Shown here in pieces: positions 44,127-52,395 of a DNA stretch of 64,000 nucleotides; within the stretch, counting starts at the first letter, position 1; every line of letters starts with the position of its first letter. The stretch spans positions 905,001-969,000 of the forward strand of contig NZ_JAHSTX010000001.1 in the NCBI RefSeq assembly GCF_019145375.1, read 5' to 3'. The translations under genes and the position numbers were made by a program. The stretch is from Pseudomonas triticicola (GTDB taxonomy: Bacteria > Pseudomonadota > Gammaproteobacteria > Pseudomonadales > Pseudomonadaceae). A model generated the notes under the pieces. The model did not search any database, was not told the origin of the DNA, and saw nothing but the letters and a program-made list of their open reading frames with translations.

Positions 44127-45056
44127 ATGAATAGATCCCCTGATGGCTATTATCCTGCCGTGGAAGAGTCGAGCAGCGTCTCAGGCGTGTCCTGGGGCGC
44201 GATCTTCGCCGGTGCTGCGGCGGCCGCTGCGCTGTCGATGATTCTGGTGCTGCTCGGTTTCGGTCTGGGCTTTTCGGCGGTTTCACCGTGGGCCGGAGAG
44301 GGCGTCAGCGCCAAGGGCCTGGGCATTTCGACGATTGTCTGGCTGGCTGTGACGCAGATCATTGCTTCCGGCATGGGCGGCTACATTGCCGGTCGTCTGC
44401 GGGTGAAATGGGCGAACATGCACGGTGACGAAGTCTACTTCCGCGACACCGCCCACGGCTTCCTCGCCTGGTGCGTCGCCACGCTGGTCACCGCTGTGCT
44501 GGTGGTCGGTTCGGTCAGCAGCGTCGTCAGCGGCGGTGTGCAGGCTGGGGCTAACGTCGTCGGCGGTGCTGCCGGTGCCATGAGCCAGGCGGCCGGTTCT
44601 GCCGCAGCCAATACTGACAGCGATCAGTACGGCTACTTCGTTGACAGTCTGTTCCGTGACGACCGTCCGGCTGCCGTCAGCGATGACGCCGCACGCGGCA
44701 CCGTGACCCGCATCTTCGCCCAGAGCCTGGCCAACGGTCAGCTCAGCGCCGAAGACCGCACCTACCTCGCACAACTGGTATCGCAACGTACCAACCTGAG
44801 CCAAGCGGATGCTGAACGTCGTGTCGACGAAATTTACGCCAACACCCAGAAAGCCATCGCTGACGCCAAACTGAAAGCTCAGCAAGCGGCCGATACCGCC
44901 GCGAAAGTCGCTGCCTACACCTCGCTGTGGATGTTCGTCGCGCTGCTTGCCGGTGCGTTCTTTGCCAGCCTCGCAGCCACCTTCGGCGGTCGTCGTCGCG
45001 ATGCGGTCGAGTACGTCGAAGTCGACACCTACACCACTACCACTCCGGTCCGTTAA
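44127..45056 (+). CDS. Conserved inner-membrane protein of unknown function
   Basis: The 309 residues have membrane spans near 20-48, 62-85, 108-132 and 268-290. Between the third and fourth lies a long Ala-rich region with helical sequence (QSLANGQLSAEDRTYLAQLV, then SQADAERRVDEIYANTQKAI). The N-terminal SSVSGVSWGAIFAGAAAAAALS is typical of a family often loosely called PhnA-like; the function is unknown. A 24-codon gene follows at once. Confidence 0.85.
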   Translation: MNRSPDGYYPAVEESSSVSGVSWGAIFAGAAAAAALSMILVLLGFGLGFSAVSPWAGEGVSAKGLGISTIVWLAVTQIIASGMGGYIAGRLRVKWANMHGDEVYFRDTAHGFLAWCVATLVTAVLVVGSVSSVVSGGVQAGANVVGGAAGAMSQAAGSAAANTDSDQYGYFVDSLFRDDRPAAVSDDAARGTVTRIFAQSLANGQLSAEDRTYLAQLVSQRTNLSQADAERRVDEIYANTQKAIADAKLKAQQAADTAAKVAAYTSLWMFVALLAGAFFASLAATFGGRRRDAVEYVEVDTYTTTTPVR

Positions 45057-45070
45057 AAAGGAGAGTCACC

Positions 45071-45145
45071 ATGCGCTCATTACTGCTGTTTTTCCTCGGC
45101 GTACCGATCCCGATCATCATCCTGATCGCCCTGTTCGTACACTGA
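45071..45145 (+). CDS. 24-residue hydrophobic small protein
   Basis: The ATG at 45071 has an excellent site, AAGGAGAG, five bases upstream. The product is a single membrane segment rich in Leu, Ile and Pro (core LLFFLGVPIPIIILIALF) ending in VH. It starts 14 bases after the membrane-protein gene, and a strong terminator follows 24 bases on. It looks like a real small membrane protein; similar sequences appear in other proteobacteria as I recall, but this was not checked. Function unknown. Confidence 0.75.
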   Translation: MRSLLLFFLGVPIPIIILIALFVH

Positions 45146-45168
45146 TCCCTCTGAGGCAGGATGCCTCT

Positions 45169-45202
45169 GCCGCTTTCATCTTCGGGTGAAAGCGGCTTTT
45201 TT
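45169..45202 (+). terminator. Rho-independent terminator after the 24-residue gene
   Basis: GCCGCTTTCA and TGAAAGCGGC form a 10-bp stem with loop TCTTCGGG, then TTTTTT. Confidence 0.92.
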
Positions 45203-45235
45203 GCGTTTGGGAACTGCAAACGCAAGCTTGGTGAA

Positions 45236-45505
45236 TTACCCGGTCGGCACGACATTATCCAGCGCTTTGTTCACGGCCAATTCTCCCAACATCACCACTT
45301 GCGCAATGCCCAACAGGGTATTGCGCCGTGAGCCTTCGAGCATCCCGGCAAAGTCACCGAGCATCACCGTGGCGGACGCCAGGGATTCGCACGCGTTGAC
45401 CAGCAAGGATTCGGTGTCGGATTGCGGGTTGACCATGAACAGAGTATTGGGGCTGTACGGCGTGGCGTTGATCCTGGCCGGCGGATTGGAAGGTATGTGT
45501 GACAT
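45236..45505 (-). CDS. Small Pseudomonas protein, paralogue of the next gene (DUF6124/DUF3077-like)
   Basis: The 89-residue protein contains NTLFMVNPQSDTESLLVNAC, then ESLASATVMLGDFAGMLEGS and VVMLGELAVNKALDNVV. The same pattern DESLL-ACESLA is in the gene at 45609-45974, so they are tandem paralogues. The ATG at 45505 has GGAG nine bases before. Family assignment is from memory and no function is known. Confidence 0.8.
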   Translation of the reverse strand: MSHIPSNPPARINATPYSPNTLFMVNPQSDTESLLVNACESLASATVMLGDFAGMLEGSRRNTLLGIAQVVMLGELAVNKALDNVVPTG

Positions 45506-45608
45506 CAGCTGAAACTCCGATGAGAGCCGCTTGGTGTGAGAGAGAACGCCACGGGGTGACGTGCACGCTGGCAGTGAGGGAGCACGCCCCCTCATACCTC
45601 GGTTGCGG

Positions 45609-45974
45609 CTAGTTCGACACGCGTCGGCTGTCGAGCACGCGATTGACGACCAGCTCACTCAGCATGATCACCTGCTGCAACATCAGCAGCGAACGGCGCT
45701 GTGCAGGCTCGATGACGTTGCTTATTTCGCGGGCCATGTCGTTCGCCGCAGCCAGCGATTCACAGGCTTCGAGGAGCAAGGTTTCCTCGTCCACCGTTGG
45801 GTCGACGAGAAAGATCCGGCCCGGTTGACGATTGGGAATCGTAGTCTTCAGGGTTTGCGGATCGAGATAAAAGTTGATGGCGCGAGTGGCGGCGTCTTTT
45901 ATGCGCTGAGGCTCCAGAGCGGGGTCGTACGGGATCGAATCGGCTTCTGGCGGGTTTGGCGTTACTTTGAACAT
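45609..45974 (-). CDS. Small Pseudomonas protein (DUF6124/DUF3077-like)
   Basis: The 121-residue protein begins MFKVTPNPPEADSIPYDPAL and has the shared core RIFLVDPTVDEETLLLEACE followed by SLAAANDMAREISNVIEPAQ and QVIMLSELVVNRVLDSR. It is longer than its paralogue by the N-terminal 32 residues. Both run in the same direction with about 104 bases between, likely one transcript. Function unknown. Confidence 0.82.
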   Translation of the reverse strand: MFKVTPNPPEADSIPYDPALEPQRIKDAATRAINFYLDPQTLKTTIPNRQPGRIFLVDPTVDEETLLLEACESLAAANDMAREISNVIEPAQRRSLLMLQQVIMLSELVVNRVLDSRRVSN

Positions 45975-46465
45975 GGATGACTCTCTATCTTGAAGGAATG
46001 AAGAGCCGTCACTATCGCTACCAAACGAAGGGTGGCGGCCACGCGCAGGTTGGTAGACCGGTCAAGATAGTTAACCCCGGCGCTCACGAATGAGCCCCAC
46101 GCATGGTCACCATGAAGAGCTGACCCTCAAAGGAGGGGCCGCTTAAAGGGACGCGATACAACTATCAAGAAACGGGCTACCAAACCCGATCACTGTTTTG
46201 CAGTGACAGGGAAACGATATAGCCCTACCGATAGCCGTGTAAGCCGGCGGATTCTGATGCACCCGTAGGCAGCGACGCAAGGCGTTGTAGGTCCGATGCC
46301 GTAACAGCGTGTGTGATTTAAACATGATCGAAAAAATTGCGTTTATCCACTGCGCAAGGGCCGGCATGCCTGAGCCTTTTGCTTTCGGCAACTCAACAAA
46401 GCGACAATCGGTTCCCGAAGTGCCCTAGCTTCACTCCCCCGATTTTTCAATTAAGGAAGAACACG
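45975..46465. other. 491-base gap with hairpins upstream of the paralogue pair
   Basis: Structures seen include CGGG/CCCG around CTACCAAA near 46171-46187, and TCACTG/CAGTGA around TTTTG near 46190-46206. An 82-codon minus-strand frame (46143-46391) lacks a clear binding site and is not called. Region 45975-46140 also has no gene; it should hold the promoter of the pair. Confidence 0.6.
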
Positions 46466-47005
46466 TTGGACAAGAAGGAAACCAAACGCCAGGTCAGCGA
46501 AATGCTCGATGGGGGGCGCTCGAAAACCGAGACTTTCAAGGCATTCTCCGGTGGTGCGCTGAAAGACAAGGCGCTGGCGTACCTGATCGGCTCACGCCCC
46601 GATCCGAATCTGATTGAACGACACGCCGGCAAGATCAAGATCCTTCTCGGACTGACTTACGTTCAGGCGCTGATCGGTCTGGTGGGCGGCTATCTCCTCG
46701 GGCTGACCATCAGCACCGGTTTCGCCATCGGACTTGGTTTGTTCGCCGGTGGCGTGCCTTTGCTTTTTGCCTGGGGTTTCTATCGCAACGCGGCCCATGC
46801 CTATACGGTGTACGTGATGCTCTCGATCAGCCAGATGCCGCGCATGTTCAAGGAATATGCGGATGACCCGATCGGTACGGTGGTCGGCGTGGCGATCACG
46901 CTGGCGATGATCTTCTACGTCGCTTGGCTGAAAAACCTGCTGTTCCCGGACCTTGCGTTGATCGGCGCAAAGAAGATCAAAGGCCAGTACGTCTTCTCCA
47001 ACTAA
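46466..47005 (+). CDS. Predicted inner-membrane protein, 179 residues
   Basis: Starts at TTG 46466 behind AAGGAAGA (MDKKETKRQVSEMLDGGRSK). The first 55 residues are polar, including KTETFKAFSGGALKDKALAY. Three or four hydrophobic segments follow (YVQALIGLVGGYLLGLTIS, ATGLGLFAGGVPLL-type stretch, TVVGVAITLAMIFYVAWL). The N-terminal half resembles a helical recruitment segment seen in other Pseudomonas membrane proteins, but the function is unknown. Confidence 0.8.
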   Translation: MDKKETKRQVSEMLDGGRSKTETFKAFSGGALKDKALAYLIGSRPDPNLIERHAGKIKILLGLTYVQALIGLVGGYLLGLTISTGFAIGLGLFAGGVPLLFAWGFYRNAAHAYTVYVMLSISQMPRMFKEYADDPIGTVVGVAITLAMIFYVAWLKNLLFPDLALIGAKKIKGQYVFSN

Positions 47006-47028
47006 CCGTTTCCATCCCGCCATTTTCA

Positions 47029-47042
47029 CTGGCCTGGATCAA
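47029..47042 (+). promoter_or_regulatory. ANR/FNR-type box upstream of hcnA
   Basis: CTGGCCTGGATCAA fits TTGGC-N4-ATCAA with one mismatch at the first base. hcn promoters of other pseudomonads carry such a box for the low-oxygen regulator ANR. Confidence 0.65.
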
Positions 47043-47223
47043 TATTTCGCCTGGCGATATCGCCTACCGTAAATGATCCAGGCCTTTGCTGAGGTATGAG
47101 CTACAGTGCTTCTCGCGCACCTCGTTGCGCTGACGAAGTATCCGCGTCGACGTTGAAAACACAGCAAGAAAAGCGTCGACGAGGCGTAGTGCAGCAAGGA
47201 GCTGACACAACCTCAACTGAATC

Positions 47224-47235
47224 TTCACGGACGAA
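47224..47235 (+). promoter_or_regulatory. Rsm-type translational control site in the hcnA leader
   Basis: TTCACGGACGAA contains the ANGGA core (ACGGA) and overlaps the ribosome binding region, ending seven bases before the ATG. It closely resembles the RsmA/RsmE site of known hcnA leaders. Confidence 0.7.
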
Positions 47236-47242
47236 CACCGTA

Positions 47243-47557
47243 ATGAACTGCCTAGAAAGAACCTTCGATATCCAGCCCTTGGTGCAGGCGGACATGACCG
47301 TGCACATCAATGGCCAAGCGGTCAGCGCCGCCATCGGCGAAACCGTCCTCAGCGTCATCCAGTCCCTCGGCGTGCGCCAGATCGCACGCAACGACCACGA
47401 TCAGATCAGCGGCGCCTATTGCGGCATGGGCGTGTGCCAGTGCTGCCTGGTGAAAATCAACGGTCGCCACAAACGCCGCGCCTGCCAGACCGTAGTGCGC
47501 GACGGCATGCTGATTGAAACCCAGATCAACCGCGTCGTCGCGCAGGAGGTCGTATGA
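47243..47557 (+). CDS. hcnA: Hydrogen cyanide synthase subunit HcnA
   Basis: HcnA is the small ferredoxin-like subunit of the membrane-bound enzyme that turns glycine into HCN and CO2. The 104 residues contain the [2Fe-2S] cysteines in SGAYCGMGVCQCCLVKINGR followed by HKRRACQTVV. ATG 47243 (MNCLERTFDIQPLVQADMTV) gives the standard length; frames opening upstream at 47096 run through the promoter. Overlaps hcnB by four bases. Confidence 0.93.
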   Translation: MNCLERTFDIQPLVQADMTVHINGQAVSAAIGETVLSVIQSLGVRQIARNDHDQISGAYCGMGVCQCCLVKINGRHKRRACQTVVRDGMLIETQINRVVAQEVV

Positions 47558-48963
47558 GCCTGCAACCGTTGATCGTCGGCGGCGGGCCGGCGGGGATGGC
47601 GGCGGCCATCGAACTGGCGCGCCACGGCGTGCGCTGCACCTTGCTCGAAGAGGCTTCGCGCCTCGGCGGAGTGGTCTATCGCGGGCCGTTGCGCGACGGC
47701 GTGCAGCTGGATTATCTCGGCCCGCGTTATTCCGAAGCACTGGACAAACTGCACGGTGAATTTCAGCAGCAGTCAGGGCTGATCGACGTGCGCCTCAACC
47801 ATCGCGTGGTCGGCGCTGAAGGCACCCGCGCAGTGGTGGTGCTCGACGGTGATGAGCAACTGCACGAGATCGCTTATCCGCAACTGCTGCTGGCCGCCGG
47901 TTGCCATGAGCGCAGTGTGCCGTTTCCCGGCTGGACGTTGCCGGGAGTGATCCTGCTCGGCGGCCTGCAGTTGCAGATCAAGAGTGGCGTGGTCAAGCCG
48001 CAAGGGCCGGTGATCATCGCCGGCACCGGGCCGTTGCTGCCGCTGGTTGCGACCCAGTTGCATGCCTCTGGCGTGCGCGTCGCCGGCGTCTACGAGGCTT
48101 GTGCGTTCGGCAAGATCGCCCGCGAGAGTCTGGCGCTGTTGAACAAACCGCAGCTGTTCCTCGACGGTTTGAGCATGCTCGCTTACCTCAAGTTGCACGG
48201 CATCACGATGAACTACGGTTGGGGGGTAGTCGAAGCCCACGGCGAGGGCGAATTGAAAAGCGTCAGCGTCGCGCCGTATTCGCCGACGTGGGAGGCGGAT
48301 CTGTCGCGGGTCGAGCGTTTCGAAGCGCAGACGCTGGCGGTCGGTTACGGTTTTATTCCGCGCACGCAATTGAGCCAGCAGATGGGCCTTGATCACGGCT
48401 TCAGCGCCGATGGCTACCTGCGTGCCAACGCCAATGTCTGGCAGCAAAGCAGCGTGGCGCATGTGCATCTGGCCGGCGACATGGGCGGGATCCGCGGCGG
48501 CGAAGCGGCGATGCTCGCCGGCAAGATCGCCGCCACTTCGATCCTGCTGCAACGCGGTGTGCTCGACGCCGAGCTGGCCCGGGTGCGCCGCGATCGTTAC
48601 GCGAGCAAGCTCAGAGCGATCGTGCGCTTTCGGGCGGCGGTGGATCGCTACACCGAGCGCGGCGTTGGTCAGATCGCTTTGCCCGCAGCCGACACGGTGA
48701 TCTGCCGCTGCGAACATGCGACCCGCGCCGACATCGATCTGGCGCTGGAGCAGGGTGTGCAAGACATCGCCAGCCTGAAAATGCGCACCCGCGTGAGCAT
48801 GGGCGATTGTCAGGGGCGGATGTGCGTCGGCTATTGCAGCGATCGCCTGCGCCAGGCCACCGGACGTCAGGATGTCGGTTGGCTGCGCCCGCGCTTTCCA
48901 ATCGATCCGGTACCGTTTTCCGCGTTCCAGTCCCTCGGCACGGAGGGCGCTTGCCATGAGTAA
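47554..48963 (+). CDS. hcnB: Hydrogen cyanide synthase subunit HcnB
   Basis: FAD/NAD(P)-type oxidoreductase subunit. The 469 residues have the N-terminal Rossmann motif LIVGGGPAGMAAAIELARHG, a second nucleotide motif IIAGTGPLLPLVATQLHASG near residue 150, and a C-terminal BFD-like [2Fe-2S] site with cysteines in VICRCEHATRADIDLAL, then GRMCVGYC. The start overlaps hcnA and the stop overlaps hcnC by eight bases. Confidence 0.93.
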   Translation: MSLQPLIVGGGPAGMAAAIELARHGVRCTLLEEASRLGGVVYRGPLRDGVQLDYLGPRYSEALDKLHGEFQQQSGLIDVRLNHRVVGAEGTRAVVVLDGDEQLHEIAYPQLLLAAGCHERSVPFPGWTLPGVILLGGLQLQIKSGVVKPQGPVIIAGTGPLLPLVATQLHASGVRVAGVYEACAFGKIARESLALLNKPQLFLDGLSMLAYLKLHGITMNYGWGVVEAHGEGELKSVSVAPYSPTWEADLSRVERFEAQTLAVGYGFIPRTQLSQQMGLDHGFSADGYLRANANVWQQSSVAHVHLAGDMGGIRGGEAAMLAGKIAATSILLQRGVLDAELARVRRDRYASKLRAIVRFRAAVDRYTERGVGQIALPAADTVICRCEHATRADIDLALEQGVQDIASLKMRTRVSMGDCQGRMCVGYCSDRLRQATGRQDVGWLRPRFPIDPVPFSAFQSLGTEGACHE

Positions 48964-50215
48964 GTTCTACGACGTGGTCATTGCCGGTGGCGGCGTGATC
49001 GGCGCCTCCTGCGCCTACCAAATGTCCAAACGCAAAGATCTCAAGGTGGCACTGATCGACGCCAAGCGCCCCGGCAATGCGACCCGTGCTTCGGCGGGGG
49101 GGTTATGGGCGATCGGCGAGTCGGTCGGCCTCGGTTGCGGGGTGATTTTCTTTCGCATGATGTCGGCCAACCGCAAGCGCGAAACCCAGGGCGCTGCGGT
49201 AGCGGTGGACGCCAGTACGCCGCATATTCTGCCGCAGTCGTTTTTCGATTTTGCCTTGCAATCCAATGCGCTGTACCCGGCGCTGCATCGCGAGCTGAAA
49301 GACAACCACGGCATGGATTGCAAGTTCGAAAAGACCGGATTGAAATTCGTGATCTATGACGACGAAGATCGGCTCTACGCCGAGCACATCGTCGGCTGCA
49401 TTCCGCATCTGGCCGATCAGGTGCGCTGGCTCGATCAAGCGGCGTTGCGCGCGGCCGAACCGAGTGTCAGCCATGAGGCGCGCGGGGCGCTGGAGTTTCT
49501 CTGCGATCATCAGGTCAGTCCGTTCCGCCTCGCCGATGCCTACATGGAAGGCGCGCGGCAGAACGGCGTCGACATCTTCGTCAACACCAACGTCACCGGC
49601 GTGTTGCATCACGGCACTCGTGTGACCGGCGTGCAGACGGCAGAAGCGGGCGTGTTTCACTGCAAGACGCTGATCAACGCCGCCGGTGCCTGGGCGGCGG
49701 ATTTGAGCGAGTGGGCGACGGGAATTCGTATTCCGGTGAAACCGGTGAAAGGGCAGATCCTGCTGACCGAACGCATGCCGAAAATCCTCAACGGCTGCCT
49801 GACCACCAGCGATTGCTACGTGGCGCAAAAGGACAACGGCGAAATCCTTATCGGCAGCACCACCGAAGACAAAGGCTTCGACGTCACCACCACCTACCCG
49901 GAAATCGCCGGGCTGGTGCAGGGCGCGGTGCGCTGTCTGCCGGAGCTTATGGACGTCAATCTGAAGCGCACATGGGCGGGGCTGCGTCCGGGCTCTCCGG
50001 ATGAGTTGCCGATCCTCGGGCCGATGCGTGAGGTCGAGGGTTATCTGAATGCTTGCGGGCACTTCCGCACCGGCATTCTGACCTCGGCGATTACCGGGGT
50101 GTTGCTGGATAAACTGGTGAATGACGAACCGCTGCCGCTGGATATCACGCCGTTTCTGGCGGATCGGTTTGCAGTCGCGCCGGTCGAGCCCGCCCCCGCG
50201 CTGGAACGGGCCTGA
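48956..50215 (+). CDS. hcnC: Hydrogen cyanide synthase subunit HcnC
   Basis: Amino-acid-oxidase-fold subunit holding FAD. The 419 residues start MSKFYDVVIAGGGVIGASCA, with GNATRASAGGLWAIGESVGL near residue 43 and CGHFRTGILTSAITGVLLDK near the C-terminus. The whole length follows known HcnC. The three-gene order, sizes (104, 469, 419) and regulatory sites make a complete operon for cyanide, a volatile that inhibits fungi, nematodes and competitors. Confidence 0.94.
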   Translation: MSKFYDVVIAGGGVIGASCAYQMSKRKDLKVALIDAKRPGNATRASAGGLWAIGESVGLGCGVIFFRMMSANRKRETQGAAVAVDASTPHILPQSFFDFALQSNALYPALHRELKDNHGMDCKFEKTGLKFVIYDDEDRLYAEHIVGCIPHLADQVRWLDQAALRAAEPSVSHEARGALEFLCDHQVSPFRLADAYMEGARQNGVDIFVNTNVTGVLHHGTRVTGVQTAEAGVFHCKTLINAAGAWAADLSEWATGIRIPVKPVKGQILLTERMPKILNGCLTTSDCYVAQKDNGEILIGSTTEDKGFDVTTTYPEIAGLVQGAVRCLPELMDVNLKRTWAGLRPGSPDELPILGPMREVEGYLNACGHFRTGILTSAITGVLLDKLVNDEPLPLDITPFLADRFAVAPVEPAPALERA

Positions 50216-50226
50216 CCCAATCCCCT

Positions 50227-50313
50227 GTGGGAGCGAGCCTGCTCGCGAATGCAATCTGTCAGTGAAGTATTGGGTGACTGACACGACGCTTTCGCGAGCA
50301 GGCTCGCTCCCAC
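50227..50313. repeat. REP doublet, GTGGGAGCGAGC family
   Basis: Opposed units about 42 bases apart, between hcnC and the convergent antiporter gene. Confidence 0.9.
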
Positions 50314-50336
50314 AGTTGGATCTGCGCAAGGCACGA

Positions 50337-52145
50337 TCAGGACTTGCGCGCTTCTTCTTCGAGCTGATCCGATTCAAACAATTTGGCCAGTTCCGCCCGG
50401 GCTTCCTGGGCGGTCTGCAGGACTTTGGCGGCGTCGTCGTAGACGGCGTGTTGCGCCTCCAGCACCTGTTCGTCGTGATGCTTGAAACGCTTGATCCGCG
50501 CATCGGCCTGGGCTTGGGTCAGACCGAGGCCGACCAGCGTGCGCCGGCTCATTTCCAGGCTCGAATAATAGGTCTCACGAATCGCTTCCGCGCCGACATC
50601 CACCAGGCGATGCACGTGCTGACGGTTACGCGCGCGGGCGATGATTTTCATGTGCGGATAGAGCTTGTGCACCACTTCGGCAGTCTTGATGTTGGTCTCC
50701 GGATCGTCCGTGGCAATGACGAAATATTCCGCTTCGCCAACCTTCGCCGCGTGAAGGATTTCCGGGCGCATCGGGTCGCCGTAGAACACTGGCACACCGC
50801 CGAAGCTGCGCGACAGTTCGATGGTTTCCACCGAGGTGTCCAGCGCAACGAACTTGATGTTCTGCGCGCGCAGAATCCGCGCCACGATCTGGCCCATCCG
50901 GCCCATTCCGGCAATCACCACACGCGGCGCTTCGGTGTCGATTTCGCGGAATTTCTCCGGCACTTCCACCGGCTGTACTTTCGGACTGACCAGCCGTGCG
51001 CAGATCAACAGCAACAACGGCGTCAGCGCCATTGACAGGGTGATGGTCAGCACCAGCAGGTCGTACAGACGCGGCTCGAACAGGCCTTGATCGCGGCCGA
51101 TCTTGAACACCACAAACGCAAACTCACCGCCGGCAGCGAGGACGATGCCGAGGCGAATTGCGCTGATTTTGTTCAATCCTCCTGCCAGACGTCCGACGAC
51201 GAACAGCAGCGGCAATTTCAGACCGATCAGCAGCAGAGTCAGTCCCAACACGGTGATCGGCGCGCTCAACAACAGGCTGAGATTGGCGCCCATGCCGACG
51301 CTGATGAAAAACAGCCCGAGCAGCAGGCCCTTGAACGGTTCGATCTGCGCTTCCAGCTCATGCCGGTATTCCGAGTCCGCCAGCAGCAGACCGGCGAGAA
51401 ACGCGCCCAACGCCATCGACACACCGACCAGATCCATCAGCCACGCCGTGCCGATCACCACCAGCAACGCGGTGGCAGTGGATACCTCGGGCAGACCGGT
51501 TTTCGCGACCACGCGGAACACCGGACGCAGCAGATACCGCCCGCCGATCACCACCACGGCAATGCCGCCGAGCACCTGCAAGCTGTGACGAATATCGTCG
51601 GCGGTGCTGGTGTGGTGATCGACGCCGGCGAGCATCGGCACCAAGGCAATCAGCGGAATCGCGGCGATGTCCTGGAACAGCAGAATCGCAAACGCGAGAC
51701 GCCCGTGGGGGCTGGTCAGTTCCTTGCGTTCGGCGAGGCTTTGCAGGCCGAACGCCGTAGAGGAGAGCGCCAGACCGAGGCCCAGCACAATGGCGCTGTT
51801 CAGCGGCTGGCCGAACACCGACAGTGCCAGCACGCCGATCACCGATGCAGTCAACAGCACCTGCGCCAGACCGACGCCGAACACCGATTTGCGCATCACC
51901 CACAAGCGGCGCGGCGACAGCTCCAGGCCGATGATGAACAGCAGCAACACCACGCCCAGCTCGGAGATATGCGCAACGCTTTGCGGGTTGCCGATCAGGC
52001 CGAGCACCGACGGGCCGATGATCACCCCGGCAAACAGATAACCGAGCACCGCGCCCAGTTGCAGACGTTTGGCCAAAGGCACGGTGAGCACGGCCGCGAA
52101 CAGAAACACGACAGCGGCTTGCAACAGATTGCCTTCATGGGGCAT
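50337..52145 (-). CDS. KefB-type monovalent cation:proton antiporter (CPA2) with TrkA-N domain
   Basis: The 602 residues hold about twelve membrane spans: LQLGAVLGYLFAGVIIGPSV near residue 28, LGVVLLLFIIGLELSPRRLW, LAFAILLFQDIAAIPLIALV, and LFFISVGMGANLSLLL. A cytosolic nucleotide-binding domain follows (VVIAGMGRMGQIVARILRAQ near residue 412). This is the layout of KefB/KefC potassium efflux systems that are gated by glutathione adducts. A KefF/KefG partner is not adjacent. The exact ion is inference. Confidence 0.92.
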   Translation of the reverse strand: MPHEGNLLQAAVVFLFAAVLTVPLAKRLQLGAVLGYLFAGVIIGPSVLGLIGNPQSVAHISELGVVLLLFIIGLELSPRRLWVMRKSVFGVGLAQVLLTASVIGVLALSVFGQPLNSAIVLGLGLALSSTAFGLQSLAERKELTSPHGRLAFAILLFQDIAAIPLIALVPMLAGVDHHTSTADDIRHSLQVLGGIAVVVIGGRYLLRPVFRVVAKTGLPEVSTATALLVVIGTAWLMDLVGVSMALGAFLAGLLLADSEYRHELEAQIEPFKGLLLGLFFISVGMGANLSLLLSAPITVLGLTLLLIGLKLPLLFVVGRLAGGLNKISAIRLGIVLAAGGEFAFVVFKIGRDQGLFEPRLYDLLVLTITLSMALTPLLLLICARLVSPKVQPVEVPEKFREIDTEAPRVVIAGMGRMGQIVARILRAQNIKFVALDTSVETIELSRSFGGVPVFYGDPMRPEILHAAKVGEAEYFVIATDDPETNIKTAEVVHKLYPHMKIIARARNRQHVHRLVDVGAEAIRETYYSSLEMSRRTLVGLGLTQAQADARIKRFKHHDEQVLEAQHAVYDDAAKVLQTAQEARAELAKLFESDQLEEEARKS

Positions 52146-52225
52146 TGGAACGACTCCTGACTACGGGTACGGCGGGGGTGACAAGGATAAGGGTTACGCG
52201 GTCTCCAGACCATTCGAGATCCAAT

Positions 52226-52312
52226 GTGGGAGCGAGCCTGCTCGCGAATGCGCTGGGTCAGTCACCTATCCATAGACTGATGCTCCGCATTCGCGAGCAG
52301 GCTCGCTCCCAC
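52226..52312. repeat. REP doublet, GTGGGAGCGAGC family
   Basis: Opposed units about 41 bases apart in the divergent gap between the antiporter and LysR genes; the only REP doublet in the window placed between divergent promoters. Confidence 0.9.
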
Positions 52313-52395
52313 AAGGGCAGCTTTCATCAGGCCTGTAATAATTTGCATCAACTGGTTACATTTATAACCCCTGCGCATCAATTTCCGGAAACGCC

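Noticed and set aside
46143..46391. 82-codon minus-strand open frame
   Set aside because: No convincing start site and it overlaps hairpin-forming DNA; kept only as part of the structured gap.
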